Assembly: GCF_024679245.1 (NCBI RefSeq)
Contig: NC_090173.1
Coordinates: 13,581,501 to 13,645,500 of the forward strand
Origin: Pseudorasbora parva
Taxonomy: Eukaryota; Chordata; Actinopteri; Cypriniformes; Gobionidae
DNA: 64,000 nucleotides
Reading direction: 5' to 3'
Shown here: positions 10,026 to 20,597 of the stretch, piece after piece
How the letters are laid out: each line of letters starts with the position of its first letter
Numbering within the stretch: the first letter of the stretch is position 1
Position numbers and translations under genes: made by a program
The notes under the pieces: model-generated
Databases searched by the model: none
What the model saw: only the letters and a program-made list of their open reading frames with translations
What the model was told of the DNA's origin: nothing

Positions 10026-10448
10026 ATCTGTTGGTGACGCGTTTCAGAAATGTACATGTACAAATCACGCAGTTGGCTAACAATGTATTAATTTAAACAA
10101 AGTATTAATTTTAGGCAGAAACAATGAGCTCATAGAAGTAAAGAATACATGTTAACAAATTTGTATGTTGGTGTCACCTGAAGTCTTCACAGGAGTTGGA
10201 GTCATCTGTTTGCAGGTGTGGAGGCGTCTGAAATCTAAGTAAGAAGATGGATCCAAACTGGAGCTGATGGACTCTCTTAGCCTAGAAATCTAGACGCACC
10301 CTAGAGGCAGCAAATCTAATCTGCCGCGAGCGTAGTCTAGCAACTCTCAATACACTTCTGAGCTGTAAAAAACAAACTCTGCTCAGGCCAATCACATTGT
10401 ATATAGAGTCGGTGGGTGGGCTTAACATAATGACGGCAGACTCAAGTT

Positions 10449-10575
10449 GTGACGGTTCTCCACGTGCTACTTATAAGCAAAGAAGCTGAAGAATGGCAGC
10501 CTTTCAAATCAACTTTGGCCACAACTCTGGAAGACTTGGAGTTAAGCTTTTCTATGAGAAAAGAACAAAGAACGC
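10449..10575 (+). pseudogene. RecQ-like helicase N-terminal fragment, copy 1
   Basis: The segment GTTCTCCACGTGCTACTTATAAGC onward, in pieces, encodes residues like LEDLGVKLFYEKRTKN in this copy. In the duplicate at 50041-50170 the reading is cleaner (TLEDLELSFSLRKEQR). The LRKEQ motif resembles the start of a multi-copy fish RecQ-type DNA helicase family, just before its Walker A motif. Here the helicase core is absent and the frame runs into a GC-rich minisatellite (10575-10700). The family call is tentative. Confidence 0.35.
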
Positions 10576-10700
10576 CGCTGAAATAGGAACAGGGACCCCC
10601 GGGACAGGGACCCCCAGGGCGCCACTGGCACAGGGACCCCGGTACACGATCCACCAGAACATGATCCACCAGCACAGGGACCACCTAGCCCTGTGCCTTT
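10575..10700. repeat. GC-rich minisatellite (CACAGGGACCCC type)
   Basis: Degenerate short units built on CAGGGACCCCC and GATCCACCAG repeat six or more times. The duplicate is at 50175-50285. Open frames over it are low-complexity Pro/Gly products, not genes. Confidence 0.6.
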
Positions 10701-11554
10701 CCCAAGCATGCAGGACTGCAATCATGAAGCATCCCACCACAGCCCTCCACGCCCTGACTGGAAACATTTGAAATAGTTAGATTCTTTGCTGTTTATGATA
10801 GTGTGTGGTCTTTGTTACAGTGTTTTACGAAAACACAATTTGTTGCAAAGAAAAATGTCAGAAACAAAGATTATACTGCGATTTTGATCGCGTCAGGAGT
10901 TATTATTTTGCTGTAAGGCAACTTATGAAGGCTCGGTGAAGTTGTGAAGTATGTGTGAAGTTGTGAAGTCTACTGGAAGGTAGTTATTTAAGTTTTTAAA
11001 GTTTTAAATATGGATATTTTTCTCACAAAAACGCATCGCTTTGCTTCAGAAGGCCTTTATATCCCACTCGTGGTATGTGTATATATTTTATGATGGATAG
11101 ATGTACTTTTACGGACTTAAAACAGATCAGCCATTCAATGCTTTTATAAAGCTTGGAAGAACCAGGACATTTTTGATATGACTCAGAAATAAGAATGTCA
11201 TCTACACCTAGGGTGGGTAAATCATGGACTAATTTTCATTTTTGGGTGAACTATCCCTTTAAGTTAAGATCTTAGTTAAATTAGGACATTTAAGTAGCTT
11301 ATAAATATGCATTTGAAAAAAATATATATATATGTTCAGTGAATATACATATATACATCAAATATACATCAATCAGTGAAAGTTGCTTTCAGTTAAAAGA
11401 AAATTTTAAATAGACAATTTTAAGCCTTGTCTGTGAAACAGGGGACAGATTATCAGTTTATTCATGGTTTATTGGTATCAAACGTTTAAAAACACCTGCT
11501 CTAAGAGGTTAAGCACTGAAAGGGACAAAAGAAACAGCAGACAAAAGTCATATG

Positions 11555-11610
11555 TTTAGAACATCCTTATTGAAATTCAAATGTGTTACGATCGAGGAAG
11601 TATTTATCTA
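11555..11610 (-). pseudogene. ART-like relic in block 1
   Basis: The plus-strand GTTTAGAACATCCTTATTG...CAAATGTGTTACGAT (in 11551-11592) lines up with the ART-B catalytic exon at 26129-26163, the part coding for TNVEFNKDVLN. One extra base shifts the frame. Nearby 11690-11760 resembles the region upstream of the ART genes. The same relic recurs at 41065-41110 and 51197-51240. The match is short, so I hold this loosely. Confidence 0.4.
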
Positions 11611-11937
11611 TATATAGTTGAAGTGTAATGTTGATGCATCCAGCTCATGTTTAGCTTCATGAAACTGTTCAGCTCATCTGATAATGCAGCACCTCTGAAG
11701 GGCTGGTGTATTTGTGGTTTCACAAAAACAAGCACAAATTCTTCTTGTCTGTCACTAAACAATTAAATTATGTGTAATAAGACAAGAACAAGTAGCCTAC
11801 ATAAGAAAAGTATTTTTTAGTGAACTACTAGCCTGTATTGATGTATGTTAGCATGTTAAAAAATTTAAGAAAATGTTAATGTAAATAAAAAAAATATAAA
11901 CCTGTGGCTTGTAGTATGAGGGCAGTTGAACAAACTT

Positions 11938-12461
11938 AGTGTGCATACCCCAGTGGTGGGAAACTATGCCATACTGATGGAGAACCCGGGAATACTCCAA
12001 ATAAAAGGACACAGGTACGTTTTACCAATTGAAGGCAAAGGAAATGGGTAGTGAGATGGGATATTGATACAATAATATATTTTATAAAAAGCATTAACAA
12101 CTTTCTTGTTAGACATGTCCAACATTGTTCTCCAAAGCCAGGTTTTATGGGAACAAGGCAGGCCAGCTGCAACTCAGGAGGTCATTTAAACCCACCTCAA
12201 ATTCACAACTCGGACACTACGCGTACACACATCATAAGGAAAAACATAGAATGAAGCGGCTAGCCTCCGCCATTCCACACCGGCTCCTGGAGTGAAAAGA
12301 AACAAATATTAACAAGAGATTGCAACCAAAAATGTACACAAATTACACTAAATAATAAAAGAAAACCAAAAGAAGGTTTACAGACACTGTGCACCGGCTC
12401 TTTGGCGACATACAGCGAAAGCAGCCGGGCAGCGCCAAAAATGCACCAGTTCATGAATTGA
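11938..12461 (-). mobile_element. Left part of a long LTR-like insertion (TG...CA ends)
   Basis: At 41445-41460 the related sequence runs straight from CAAACTTAG into GGTTAGTTGGATTAG. Here, after CAAACTTAG, a foreign segment starts TGTGCATACC. In the block 3 copy it ends CTGCCACA followed by TTAG (about 56893-56896), giving TG...CA ends and a TTAG duplication. On the minus strand the right end (near 14630) has TATTTAAGG. I read it as a long solo LTR on the minus strand, later split by the gypsy element at 12462. Confidence 0.45.
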
Positions 12462-14204
12462 TGTCTCATTCTGTCTGTGTTGTGTGGTGTTGTTGGAGGC
12501 ATGGTAACTGATTACTCATCACCGATCACTCTCACCTGCTGCACCTCATTACAGGGCCCATATATTCCTGTCTCTCACTCAGTCTTGTCAGATTGTTGCA
12601 GTGTCCTGTGTTTTGTCTTGTGATCTTCATGTTCTTCGTTGGATTGCTTCGCTCCGGTTCCGGTTCCAGCCGACCCTGTCTGCCCATTTGCCTCCCTGCT
12701 TCACGGACGTTCATCAGTGCCCTACGAACCCTCCTTCATTGACTTTGCTGTTTTCAGCTACTGAGACTTTACTGTTCTGATCTGCCTGGTGTTTTCAGAG
12801 TAATAAACTTTTACTTATTCGCTATTGGATCCTCCTGTTCTTTTCTCCTAGCACTGACGACCGAACGATCTGACCAATCATGGATTTCTTGCAAGAGAGA
12901 GAAAGCCGAAGAGCTGAGGGATGGTGTATGTACTGTATTGCGGTGGGGCATTTCCTCAATAGTTGTCCATTAAAAGATCAAGCCTGGCAGTAGAGAGGAG
13001 GCTACTGTGGGGTGGAGCGTCATTGAGGAAATCCTCGTCCGCAACACTTGCCGGGAAGAGTGCAATGGGCAGACCGGCACACACGTGTCAAGTCTTTGTG
13101 GAATCCGGAGCGGAGGGTAACTTTTTGGACCGTTCTCTGGCCACTCAACTCCAGATTCCTGTTCACCCCCTCAGTACTCCCATTGCCGTGCACGCCCTCA
13201 ATGGACAAACACTTCCCACCATGGACACTGTCTGTCACGGGCAATCACTCACAAAGCATATCCCTTTTCATCACTGACACACCCCTCATGCCCGTCATCC
13301 TCGGTCATCCCTGGCTGGTTAGGCGTAATCCCAGGGTTGACTGGGGAAGCAGTTCGATTTCTGCTTGGAGTAATAAGTCCTATGCCTCTTGTCTTGTTTC
13401 TGCTCATTCATCTGTGTCTAGTTCTGTGTTACAGGAGGAGACAGTGAATTTGTCTAACGTGCCCAAGGAGTACCTCGACCTAAAGGAAGTGTTCAGTAAG
13501 TCCAGGGCTGCTTCTCTTCCTGCTCATCGTCCCTATGACTGTGCAATAGATCTTATGCCAGGTACGTCTCCGACTAAGGGCAAGTTATACTCACTTTCTA
13601 TTCCAGAAAGGGAGGCCATGGAGAAATAAATTTTCGCTAGCCTCCAAGTTCATCCGCCCCTCTTCTTCTCCAGCGGGGGCAGGGTTCTTTTTTGTGGGTA
13701 AGAAGGATGGGTCCCTGTGACCTTGCATTGATTACGAGGGCTGAACAACATCACGGTAAAGAATACCTATCCTTTGCCGTTGATGTCTTCAGCCTTTGAG
13801 AGGAGGGAAAATCAATATTCACAAAACTGGATTTACGTAATGCATATAATGCAATTGGTCCACATAAGAGAGAGGGATGAGTGGAAGACTGCATTTAATC
13901 CTCGCAGGGGGCACTTTGAATACTTGGTCATGCCCTTCAGGCTCTCCAACTCCCCGGCAGTCTTCCAAGCACTAGTTAATGACGTGCTGCGAGACATAGT
14001 AGATCAGTTCATATATGTGTCTGCCCATTTGCCTCCCTGCTTCACGGACGTTCATCAGTGCCCTACAAACCCTCCCTCAATGACTTTGCTGTTTTCAGCT
14101 ACTGAGACTTTACTGTTCTGATCTGCCTGGTGTTTTGAGAGTAATAAACTTTTACTTATTCACTATTGTATCCTCCTGTTGTTTTCTCCTAGCGCTCACG
14201 ACCA
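12462..14204 (+). mobile_element. Ty3/gypsy remnant, copy 1
   Basis: The 5' LTR is about 12462-12861: it begins TGTCTCATTC, contains a TATATTCCTG promoter-like motif, and has AATAAAC near 12801. Part of the same LTR recurs at 14021-14204 (shared GTCTGCCCATTTGCC and AATAAACTTTTAC), so this is the 3' LTR with its U3 start lost. The internal region keeps only a protease and the beginning of reverse transcriptase. The duplicate at 55380-56390 has lost a different set of segments, including most of both LTRs. Confidence 0.75.
13048..14020 (+). pseudogene. pol: Gypsy protease and RT fragment, copy 1
   Basis: Successive frames give the protease ([20 protein letters not shown]; the usual DSGA reads ESGA), then VILGHPWL, then the RT linker [18 protein letters not shown] and [12 protein letters not shown] fingers and palm pieces follow near 13860-13970 ([19 protein letters not shown]). 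A stop after REAMEK (13627) and frameshifts near 13690 and 13810 break it. The catalytic YxDD region, RNase H and integrase are absent. Confidence 0.75.
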
Positions 14205-14720
14205 TAATCAGGAGGGCACAGCCAAAAGTGCTCAACAAGGCCATACACAACAGGATACACAAATCATATATGTTATAATTGTTGACCATAAGCAAAACTG
14301 CAGCGGCGTCACATGTGGCGTCTACAGCGAGCAGAAAGGATTAGATGTATTGAAGTTCAATTCCCCTTGATTTGGGTTGATTAAACACCAGACACAAAGC
14401 TGTATGGTTACTCACAACAGGTACCGTAAATCAGTCTATAGGCCAGCATTTTACGCATGCTAATGGCGCTATACTGAGCGATCTCCGCCACAAACTTGCC
14501 ACAGCGCAGACACCACCAATGCTGCTCTAAACTGTACAGGAACAGGGCAAGGAAAGAGGGGAAGAAGTGCCAGGGGAAAAAGCGAACCCAGAATCAAACA
14601 GGTCTGTATGAACCCGTCAAAATAAAGGTCCTTAAATACTACAGCTGCTTGCACCTCATTGGTTTACCAATCATACTCAGGCAGGCCAATAAGAGAAGTC
14701 ACTTCCCCTGCCTTTTAGGC
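14205..14720 (-). mobile_element. Right part of the long LTR-like insertion
   Basis: Continues the foreign segment interrupted by the gypsy element. On the minus strand, starting near 14717, it reads GGCAGGGGAAGTGAC, has TATTTAAGG about 75-85 bp in, and no coding frame. In copy 1 the very end is deleted; in block 3 the end ACA-TTAG is kept. It has no similarity to the left part, so the two are halves of one sequence rather than a pair of LTRs. Confidence 0.4.
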
Positions 14721-16731
14721 TTTGATGTTAGGCACGTCCATCAAAACAGTGTTCAGGAGAGAGCCACAAAACCAGGGTAGAACATAACCTATTACTTATT
14801 CATTATGATGTTTTTTAATGTAAAAACCACGCAAACGTCATAAGTTGACCTCAGACAACAGTATAAAAAAGAGCCATTTGAAGTAAAGTATATTAAGTAA
14901 AATATACTTTTACTATGGTTAAATAAATGTTATCTTACAAAGATTTTTTCTCTATATATATAGCGTTGAAATGGCAACTAGTAAATAAACTAAGTTTCGT
15001 CATCCTGGCATATGTGGAAAGTTTTAAATCATGGGTGTTAAATCTAACCCAGTTATAACTTGTGCCCTGCGCTCCCCTAGTGTAAATGTGGGTAAAGCAG
15101 CTTCACAGTGTTAACAGTGTTAAAAACCTTGGGAGAAACCAGGCTCAGTTGGGTCAGTAAACAGTCAGTTTATTTATTTTTTTAAACATGGCAGTTTTTG
15201 CAAAATAACTCTTCATATCTGCCTTTGATATCCCACAATCATGTGTGTTCCATTCCATGACAGTTGAGCTAAAAAATAAAGATGGTGTCTGAAAGTTGCG
15301 GTTGGTTGTCATTTTGTGTGCTAATGTTTGTTTTTGACCAATGTTTTCCACTTTTGATGTCATCTCTAGCAAGAAATTACTATTGTAGTAATAATATGTT
15401 TGCTTAGCTTTCAGCAAAGCCTTATTGCTGTAAATCATATGCTGTTCCCTAGTTTTCCCATATTGTCTGATAAGCTATTTAGACTGTCGTCTCATAAGTC
15501 AGCTCGTTAGTCCCATAATTACATTCTCAGTTCTGGCTTAGTCTTTGTCTGTTCTTGTCGATGTTAAACACATAATGTGTGTTAAGATTTACCTGAGTTT
15601 TTGTTATTAAAGATCCTGTTTCCTATTCATCCTCTTCTCTGTGAGCTTTATTTGGCTTTCCAAGCTCAGTTTTGTTAGGTGCTTTCTTGAAGCAAAAAGT
15701 CAGCTTATATGATGTTTATAATGTTAAATTATAAAATCACAATTTTAGGTTGTAAACAGTTTTAGTCATCATAGAATGTGGTGCAGAGTTGCAGAATTTG
15801 TAAACCTGAAAATAAATGAATAGGAAATAAAATCAGCTCATATAGCCTAATATTAAATTTAACCCTTTGAGGTTAAAGGAACTTCGAGGAACATTTTGCG
15901 AATTGCCTTTCTCCTTTTTAAAATCATAAGCTTGAGGATAGCAGGTCTTCCAACTCATACAAATTCAGTTTGAGACTCGCGCAACTGACACTTCTCACAC
16001 CACATCCATTTTCTCACATGGCGATATGAACACTGCGCCGACAGACAAGACAGAGCAGGTGACTTTGAATAAACAATGAAGAGTTTCTCAAAGTTTTTTG
16101 AAGAAATTCAAATAATAAATAAAAACTCAGAAAGAGTGAGAATTATTTCTGCCAGCGGTGGGTGATTGAGTTTTGTTTGAAGAGCAAAACAAAAAGACAA
16201 AACTCAATCTTGCATCACAAGAATTGTATTGTGATTGTCAAAACATTTGGCAGCAGAATTTCAATATTTTATTGACAACATGTTTCAATGTTTACATGGT
16301 GCAATGACTGGTAGGCCTATTGTGTTTTTAGGAGATCTGTCCATTGACAAAAGTTTCACAATTCGATTTTATTTTGATTCATAAACTTGCGATTTATTTA
16401 CATATATATCAAGTACAGTACATGTTAATTTAAAAATTTGAACTAATGCTGTACTCAACTAAAACTATACAGAGAATCCTGACAGCTGGTACATTATTAT
16501 TAACATGTAATTAAAATAGACAATTAACAAGCTTTTGCCTATTCACTTTCCCCTTACACATCATACAGTACATGTAAAAACTGTGAAACTAGATCAAAAG
16601 ATAACAAACAGAAGAATCCATTGTTGATTTACTTAAAACTTGTAAAGATGATTATCATTAGGAACTAATAAAGCCATCAAACATTATAATGGAAGCAACT
16701 TTTGACTTGAAGAAACTCAATGAGTGAAGAT
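14721..16731. other. Non-coding 3' flank of ART-A
   Basis: This region matches 56945-60646 with the piggyBac-like and A-rich insertions removed. It includes the CGTCCATCAAAAC...GTAAAAACCACGCAAACGTCAT motif that also occurs at 40330-40450. I see no gene. A 13-bp inverted repeat lies at 16164-16209, listed separately. Confidence 0.5.
16164..16209. terminator. Inverted repeat downstream of ART-A
   Basis: GATTGAGTTTTGT and its complement ACAAAACTCAATC form a 13-bp stem around a 20-base purine-rich loop, about 520 bp past the ART-A stop. The copy at 60078-60123 is identical in the stem. Whether it has any role in 3' end formation is unknown; it could be a small transposon relic. Confidence 0.3.
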
Positions 16732-17608
16732 TTAAAGTTTGACCCTGTCCTGTACCAGTTTTGCGTCAGCACCACAGTTCAGGTAACTTATTTTCCCAGA
16801 ACTTTTTAACTTGAACACAGTGTCACACCAGGCACCTTTCTGACCTTTTGTCTTGACCTCAGTGACCATAAACTTCTCATATGGAGGAATCAGCACCTCT
16901 TGCTGGTCAGGATACTTGGAGTATTTGATCACATTAGCACCTTCACAAGTTTCGATTTCAAAACAAGACTTCGGTCCAAAACCATTTGCTACTGTACGAT
17001 CAAGAGAGGAGGATGTAAATGAACCGAAACGAACCTCTTTGTTCTCGACATCCTTATCAAACTCTACTGTAGTGCCACGATAAGTTACATAGCATTTGTT
17101 TTGTGTTTTCTTCAGAATCTGAGTCGCTTCTGTTAAAAGAAAGTGAAGTGAATACCATTTGAATGTCTTGTCTTTGTATTTGTCTTTCTCACTACGAACA
17201 GCATTATTGAAATTACGATATACAATTGAATTGTTGTTAGTGTACACATAAATGGCAACTGAATGAATCTGTTTTAAATTATCCTGTGGTTCCTTGGCTT
17301 TATTTTCACCATCGTGCCAAGTATCGTTAAATTCACGAGAGTTTCTGATTTCCTCATTCAGATATTTAGTCTTCACCAGGTCTGTCATGTTATCTCTGCA
17401 GCCGTCATATTGGTCATCAACAGATTTCTCTGCCATATCCAATGGAAATATCCTTACTCCAACAGCAGCAGCAACTCTGTTATCCTGCAGCAACAGGAAT
17501 CATAATGATCACATCATAAGTATTCATGTCTGTAATATTCATACTAGAAAACAAGCTTACCTGTCCTAGAGCAGCTAAAATGAGAAGAGCTTCAATTATC
17601 AGCAGCAT
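16732..17608 (-). CDS. ART-A: secreted mono-ADP-ribosyltransferase-like protein
   Basis: Two exons. Exon 1 (17561-17608) codes MLLIIEALLILAALGQ, a hydrophobic signal peptide, and ends at a GTAAGC donor. Exon 2 (16732-17484) follows a TGCTGCAG acceptor and codes 250 residues, giving 266 in total. The vertebrate ART fold signatures are in order: FPLDMAEKSVDDQYDGC near the start, KWYSLHFLLTEATQIL, then the NAD-binding arginine in TYRGT (R152), the serine motif GSFTSSS (S174) and the glutamate motif QQEVLIPP (E212). Arginine-specific ARTs use R-S-ExE; here the first acidic residue is glutamine (Q210). In rat ART2 a glutamine at this site goes with NAD glycohydrolase rather than arginine transfer, so activity may differ. 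There is no hydrophobic C-terminal tail, so a secreted (ART5-like) rather than GPI-anchored enzyme is inferred. ART-C is a near-identical duplicate. Confidence 0.88.
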
Positions 17609-17892
17609 CTTGATTCAGTCAAATCCCTCAGATGATCTAGTAGATCTAGAGAAAAGAGAACCAGAGACACAACTTTGTCTCACAAATACTTAATCAATAA
17701 CAATATATGCCTCACAGTTAAACTACTGACCGTTACTTTACTCCAGAATTTTCCTGTGAATATTCTTGTATTGATATCTCTTTTTTTTTCTTTTTCAGGA
17801 GCACAATGACGAGAGGAGAAGATCAGAAAATGTCACTCATTCATAGCCAGATGACAATGATGTTTGAAACTATGAGATGAGGAAGGTGGCTG

Positions 17893-17900
17893 TTTTATAT
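17893..17900 (-). promoter_or_regulatory. TATA box of ART-A
   Basis: ATATAAAA on the minus strand about 285 bp above the ATG, followed by CAGCCACC. ART-B (26942-26949) and ART-C (61807-61814) have the same box in the same setting. A non-coding first exon probably lies between the box and the signal-peptide exon. Confidence 0.55.
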
Positions 17901-18420
17901 CACTGATAATGTGCGTGTTGTGGGATATAACAGCTCAAGTATGATCGTGATGTGTGAACTTGTTGAGGTCCTCATAATGCGGCAATGTGAAAGTCTATAT
18001 GTGGTTTCACACTGGGCAAACTGAGTTCCTGGCTAGACATGCAAACAAAGCTTGATCACTTTGAGCACTTCTAACTCTATGAAAGTTACAGAGGCAGTGC
18101 AGATTTTGAAGTAAACAAAATAAATATCAATGAAATTCAAAAGACATTGATGTCAAGAGGAGATCAGAAAGATCTCTGGTGTGACACCATGTTCACTTCA
18201 AAATCTATGGAAGTAGAAGTGACCTAAATTGTGCAGTCCATAAACAAAATGGCTTGGACATCTGATCTTGTATGTCTATTAGTGTCAGTGTCATGCTGGC
18301 CGTGTCAATACCAGCAGCAAACTGGTTTGACACCATGATGAGCAGATTCTGGTCATGGAAATCTACAAAATTAACAAATTAACAAATAACAAATTATCTA
18401 TACTGAAATTAATTTTTAAT

Positions 18421-18624
18421 TAAGGGGCAATTATCCATGTAGTTACAGGGTAAGAGTGAATCTACAGGCTGTGAAGTTGGCCAAATTGAAATTCAAATTG
18501 ATGTAATTCAATGCAAATTCAATTTGAGCCATTTGGCTCTCGTAGTTACAGAGGAAGTACGGGCTGTAAATTAAAGTGGTGTTTTTCCCCTCTTAGATAA
18601 CTACATGGATAATTAACCCTTAGT
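18421..18624. mobile_element. Small MITE upstream of ART-A
   Basis: Inverted ends AAGGGGCAATTATCCATGTA and TACATGGATAATTAACCCTT bound about 200 bp with an inner inverted AATTGAAATTCAAATTGA region. The same unit lies at 62340-62545 in block 3, so it predates the duplication. Confidence 0.55.
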
Positions 18625-18720
18625 TCAAGTTTCAAGTTCAAGTTTCACTTTATTTATCCTTAGAAAGGAAATTTAGTGTGCAGCAGGATATCTAAAAAAA
18701 AGAGAAACAGGATAAGAGCA
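18625..18720. repeat. Dispersed repeat, LINE-tail type
   Basis: AGTTCAAGTTTCACTTTATTTATCC and the following AAAGGAAATTTAGTG resemble a widespread fish retroelement tail; a related end is at 28060-28110. Duplicate at 62545-62640. Confidence 0.4.
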
Positions 18721-19261
18721 CTACCAGATGCCAACAACAGTATAACGCAACACGGGACACACATCAACACAACAATGGAGACACTCCTTCACCAGAACCG
18801 ATGACAGAAACCAATACAATACACGGTCAGTATGTCATAAAAAACAATGACAGGAATATTAAAAATTTACTTACAGTTTAAGTAATTTGTTAATTGTCAA
18901 TAGATACCCCTTTATCCCCCAAATATTACATATTGTTCCCATTTAATTACACATACTTACTTTATAGTTACACTATAATTACTGAAAGTTACACTGTACA
19001 TTTGTTTTAACTATGCAGTACTTTCCGGGCCGTAATCCAAAGAATTACCAAAAAGTTTGACCATTTATTATAAAACTGCATACAGAATAGTGTGTTCTGT
19101 TTTAACAAGAGTTAACTCAACATCGTTTCATTTAGCTGGTGCTATGGTGAAGCATTGAGTTCGAGTTCTCATTGTGAGAACTTGAGTCTCACCTTGATGG
19201 GCTCGCAGATTGCATTCTTTAAAGCAAGCAATCAGGCTCTTCGTTCCCCTCTGTAACATAA

Positions 19262-19600
19262 TCCACTGAAGGTGAGGTTTTGAACACAAGTGGAGCTTCT
19301 TTAATAATCCAAAACACAAAACCAAGACTTGGCAAAAACAAACAAAAGACTTAACTTGACATAAATAAACACTCACCAACGCTGTTGGTTCCACCTTCAG
19401 TATCAGACAAAGACTATGGCAACATGAGGTCTTAAATACACAAAAGCTGAGAACTAGATAAGACACACCTGTGAACAATGATTAACCAATAAACCGATGA
19501 CAACAGAACACGTGGCAGGAACACATGAGGGCATAGTCACATGACAATAGAACACATGACAAAACCAGGAAGTGCATGACAAAACATGACAGTGATCACG
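19262..19600 (-). mobile_element. Gypsy-like LTR, minus strand
   Basis: Read on the minus strand it has TGTCATGTG near the beginning, a TATTTAAGACC promoter-like motif (near 19430-19440), and ATTATTAAAGAAGC near the poly(A) position (19290-19300). Exact ends are not fixed. The proline-repeat region at 19620-20540 sits upstream of it on the same strand and might belong to the same element. Confidence 0.4.
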
Positions 19601-19619
19601 AAAAACAATGTTCCCCCGC

Positions 19620-20540
19620 TATGGGGGGCCCCTGATGCCCGTACATAATCACAACAGTCTTGCTGGGCAGTCTTGCGGGACGGACTTGGGGGAGGGATGG
19701 TGGGCCAGGCCCGTGCCAAGGCACCCGATATAGACCCTGACATGGCTGGGACGGGCCTAAAGCATGGGCGGACCTAAACCCTGTGGCGTGGGCAGACCTG
19801 GGCCCAGTAGCGTGGTCGGAACTGGGCCACGAGGCGTAGGCGGACCTGGACCCCGAGGAGTAGGCGGACCTGGACCCCGAGGAGTAGGCGGACCTGGACC
19901 TCGAGGCGTAGGCGGACCTGGACCCCGAGGCGTAGGCGGACCTGGACCCCGAGGCGTAGGCGGACCTGGACCCCGAGGCGTAGGCGGACGTGAACACTAA
20001 CCCAACACCAAAACACCCTGTGACAGATTCCCCCCTCTATGGGGGGCCCCTGATGCCCATACATAATCACAACAGTCTTGCTGGGCAGTCTTGCGGGATG
20101 GACTTGGGGGAGGGATGGTGGGCCAGGCCCGTGCCAAGGCACCGATATAGACCCTGACATGGCTGGGACGGGCCTGGAAGCATGGGCGGACCTAAACCCT
20201 GTGGCGTGGGCAGACCTGGGCCCCGTGGCGTGGTCGGAACTGGGCCACGAGGCTTAGGCGGACCTGGACCCTGAGGAGTAGGCGGACCTGGACCCCGAGG
20301 AGTAGGCGAACCTGGACCCCGAGGCGTAGGCGGACCTGGACCCTGAGGCGTAGGCGGCCCTGGACCCCGAGGCGTAGGCGGACCTGGACCCCGAGTCATA
20401 GGCGGACCTGGACCCCGAGGCGTAGGCGGACCTGGACTCCGAGGCGTAGGCAGACCTGGACCCCGAGGCGTAGACTGACCTGGACCCTGATGCATGGACA
20501 GACCTGGACCCTCAGATATGGACAGACCTGGACCCTGTGG
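19620..20540. repeat. 24-bp GC-rich minisatellite, two arrays
   Basis: Units of the form GGACCCCGAGGCGTAGGCGGACCT repeat every 24 bp in 19825-19990 and again, longer, in 20235-20520. The two arrays lie in a larger tandem duplication that starts with CTATGGGGGGCCCCTGATGC (19620 and 20038). On the minus strand the unit codes an eight-residue TPRGPGPP repeat, with a 142-residue open frame over the second array (20067-20495). I treat this as a minisatellite with incidental coding potential, perhaps in a retroelement. Confidence 0.75.
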
Positions 20541-20597
20541 GCGGTAAAGGCCGTTCAGGTGGCCATGGCGGTAATGGCAGTTCGAGGAAAAGAGGAA

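Larger units (their letters stand above)
9127..19172. repeat. Segmental duplication block, copy 1
   Basis: This stretch is collinear with 48936-63093. Matches are close throughout, for example 9311 with 48943, 10449 with 50046, 11560 with 51197, 13119 with 55487, 15124 with 57541, and 16732-17608 with 60647-61523. It contains a LINE or SINE tail, the RecQ-like fragment, the first gypsy remnant, ART-A and its promoter. The copies differ mainly by insertions and deletions. The first kilobase also matches 26967-27860 more distantly. Confidence 0.85.

Noticed and set aside
12462..14204. Endogenous retrovirus with envelope
   Set aside because: Only protease and part of RT remain and no envelope-like frame is present; gypsy-type remnant.
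19596..20495. Collagen-like or proline-rich protein genes on the minus strand
   Set aside because: The open frames follow from the 24-bp unit; no start context, splice sites or non-repeat domain.
19825..20520. Regular short repeats that could suggest a CRISPR array
   Set aside because: Units follow each other with no unique spacers, and the DNA is vertebrate. It is a minisatellite.
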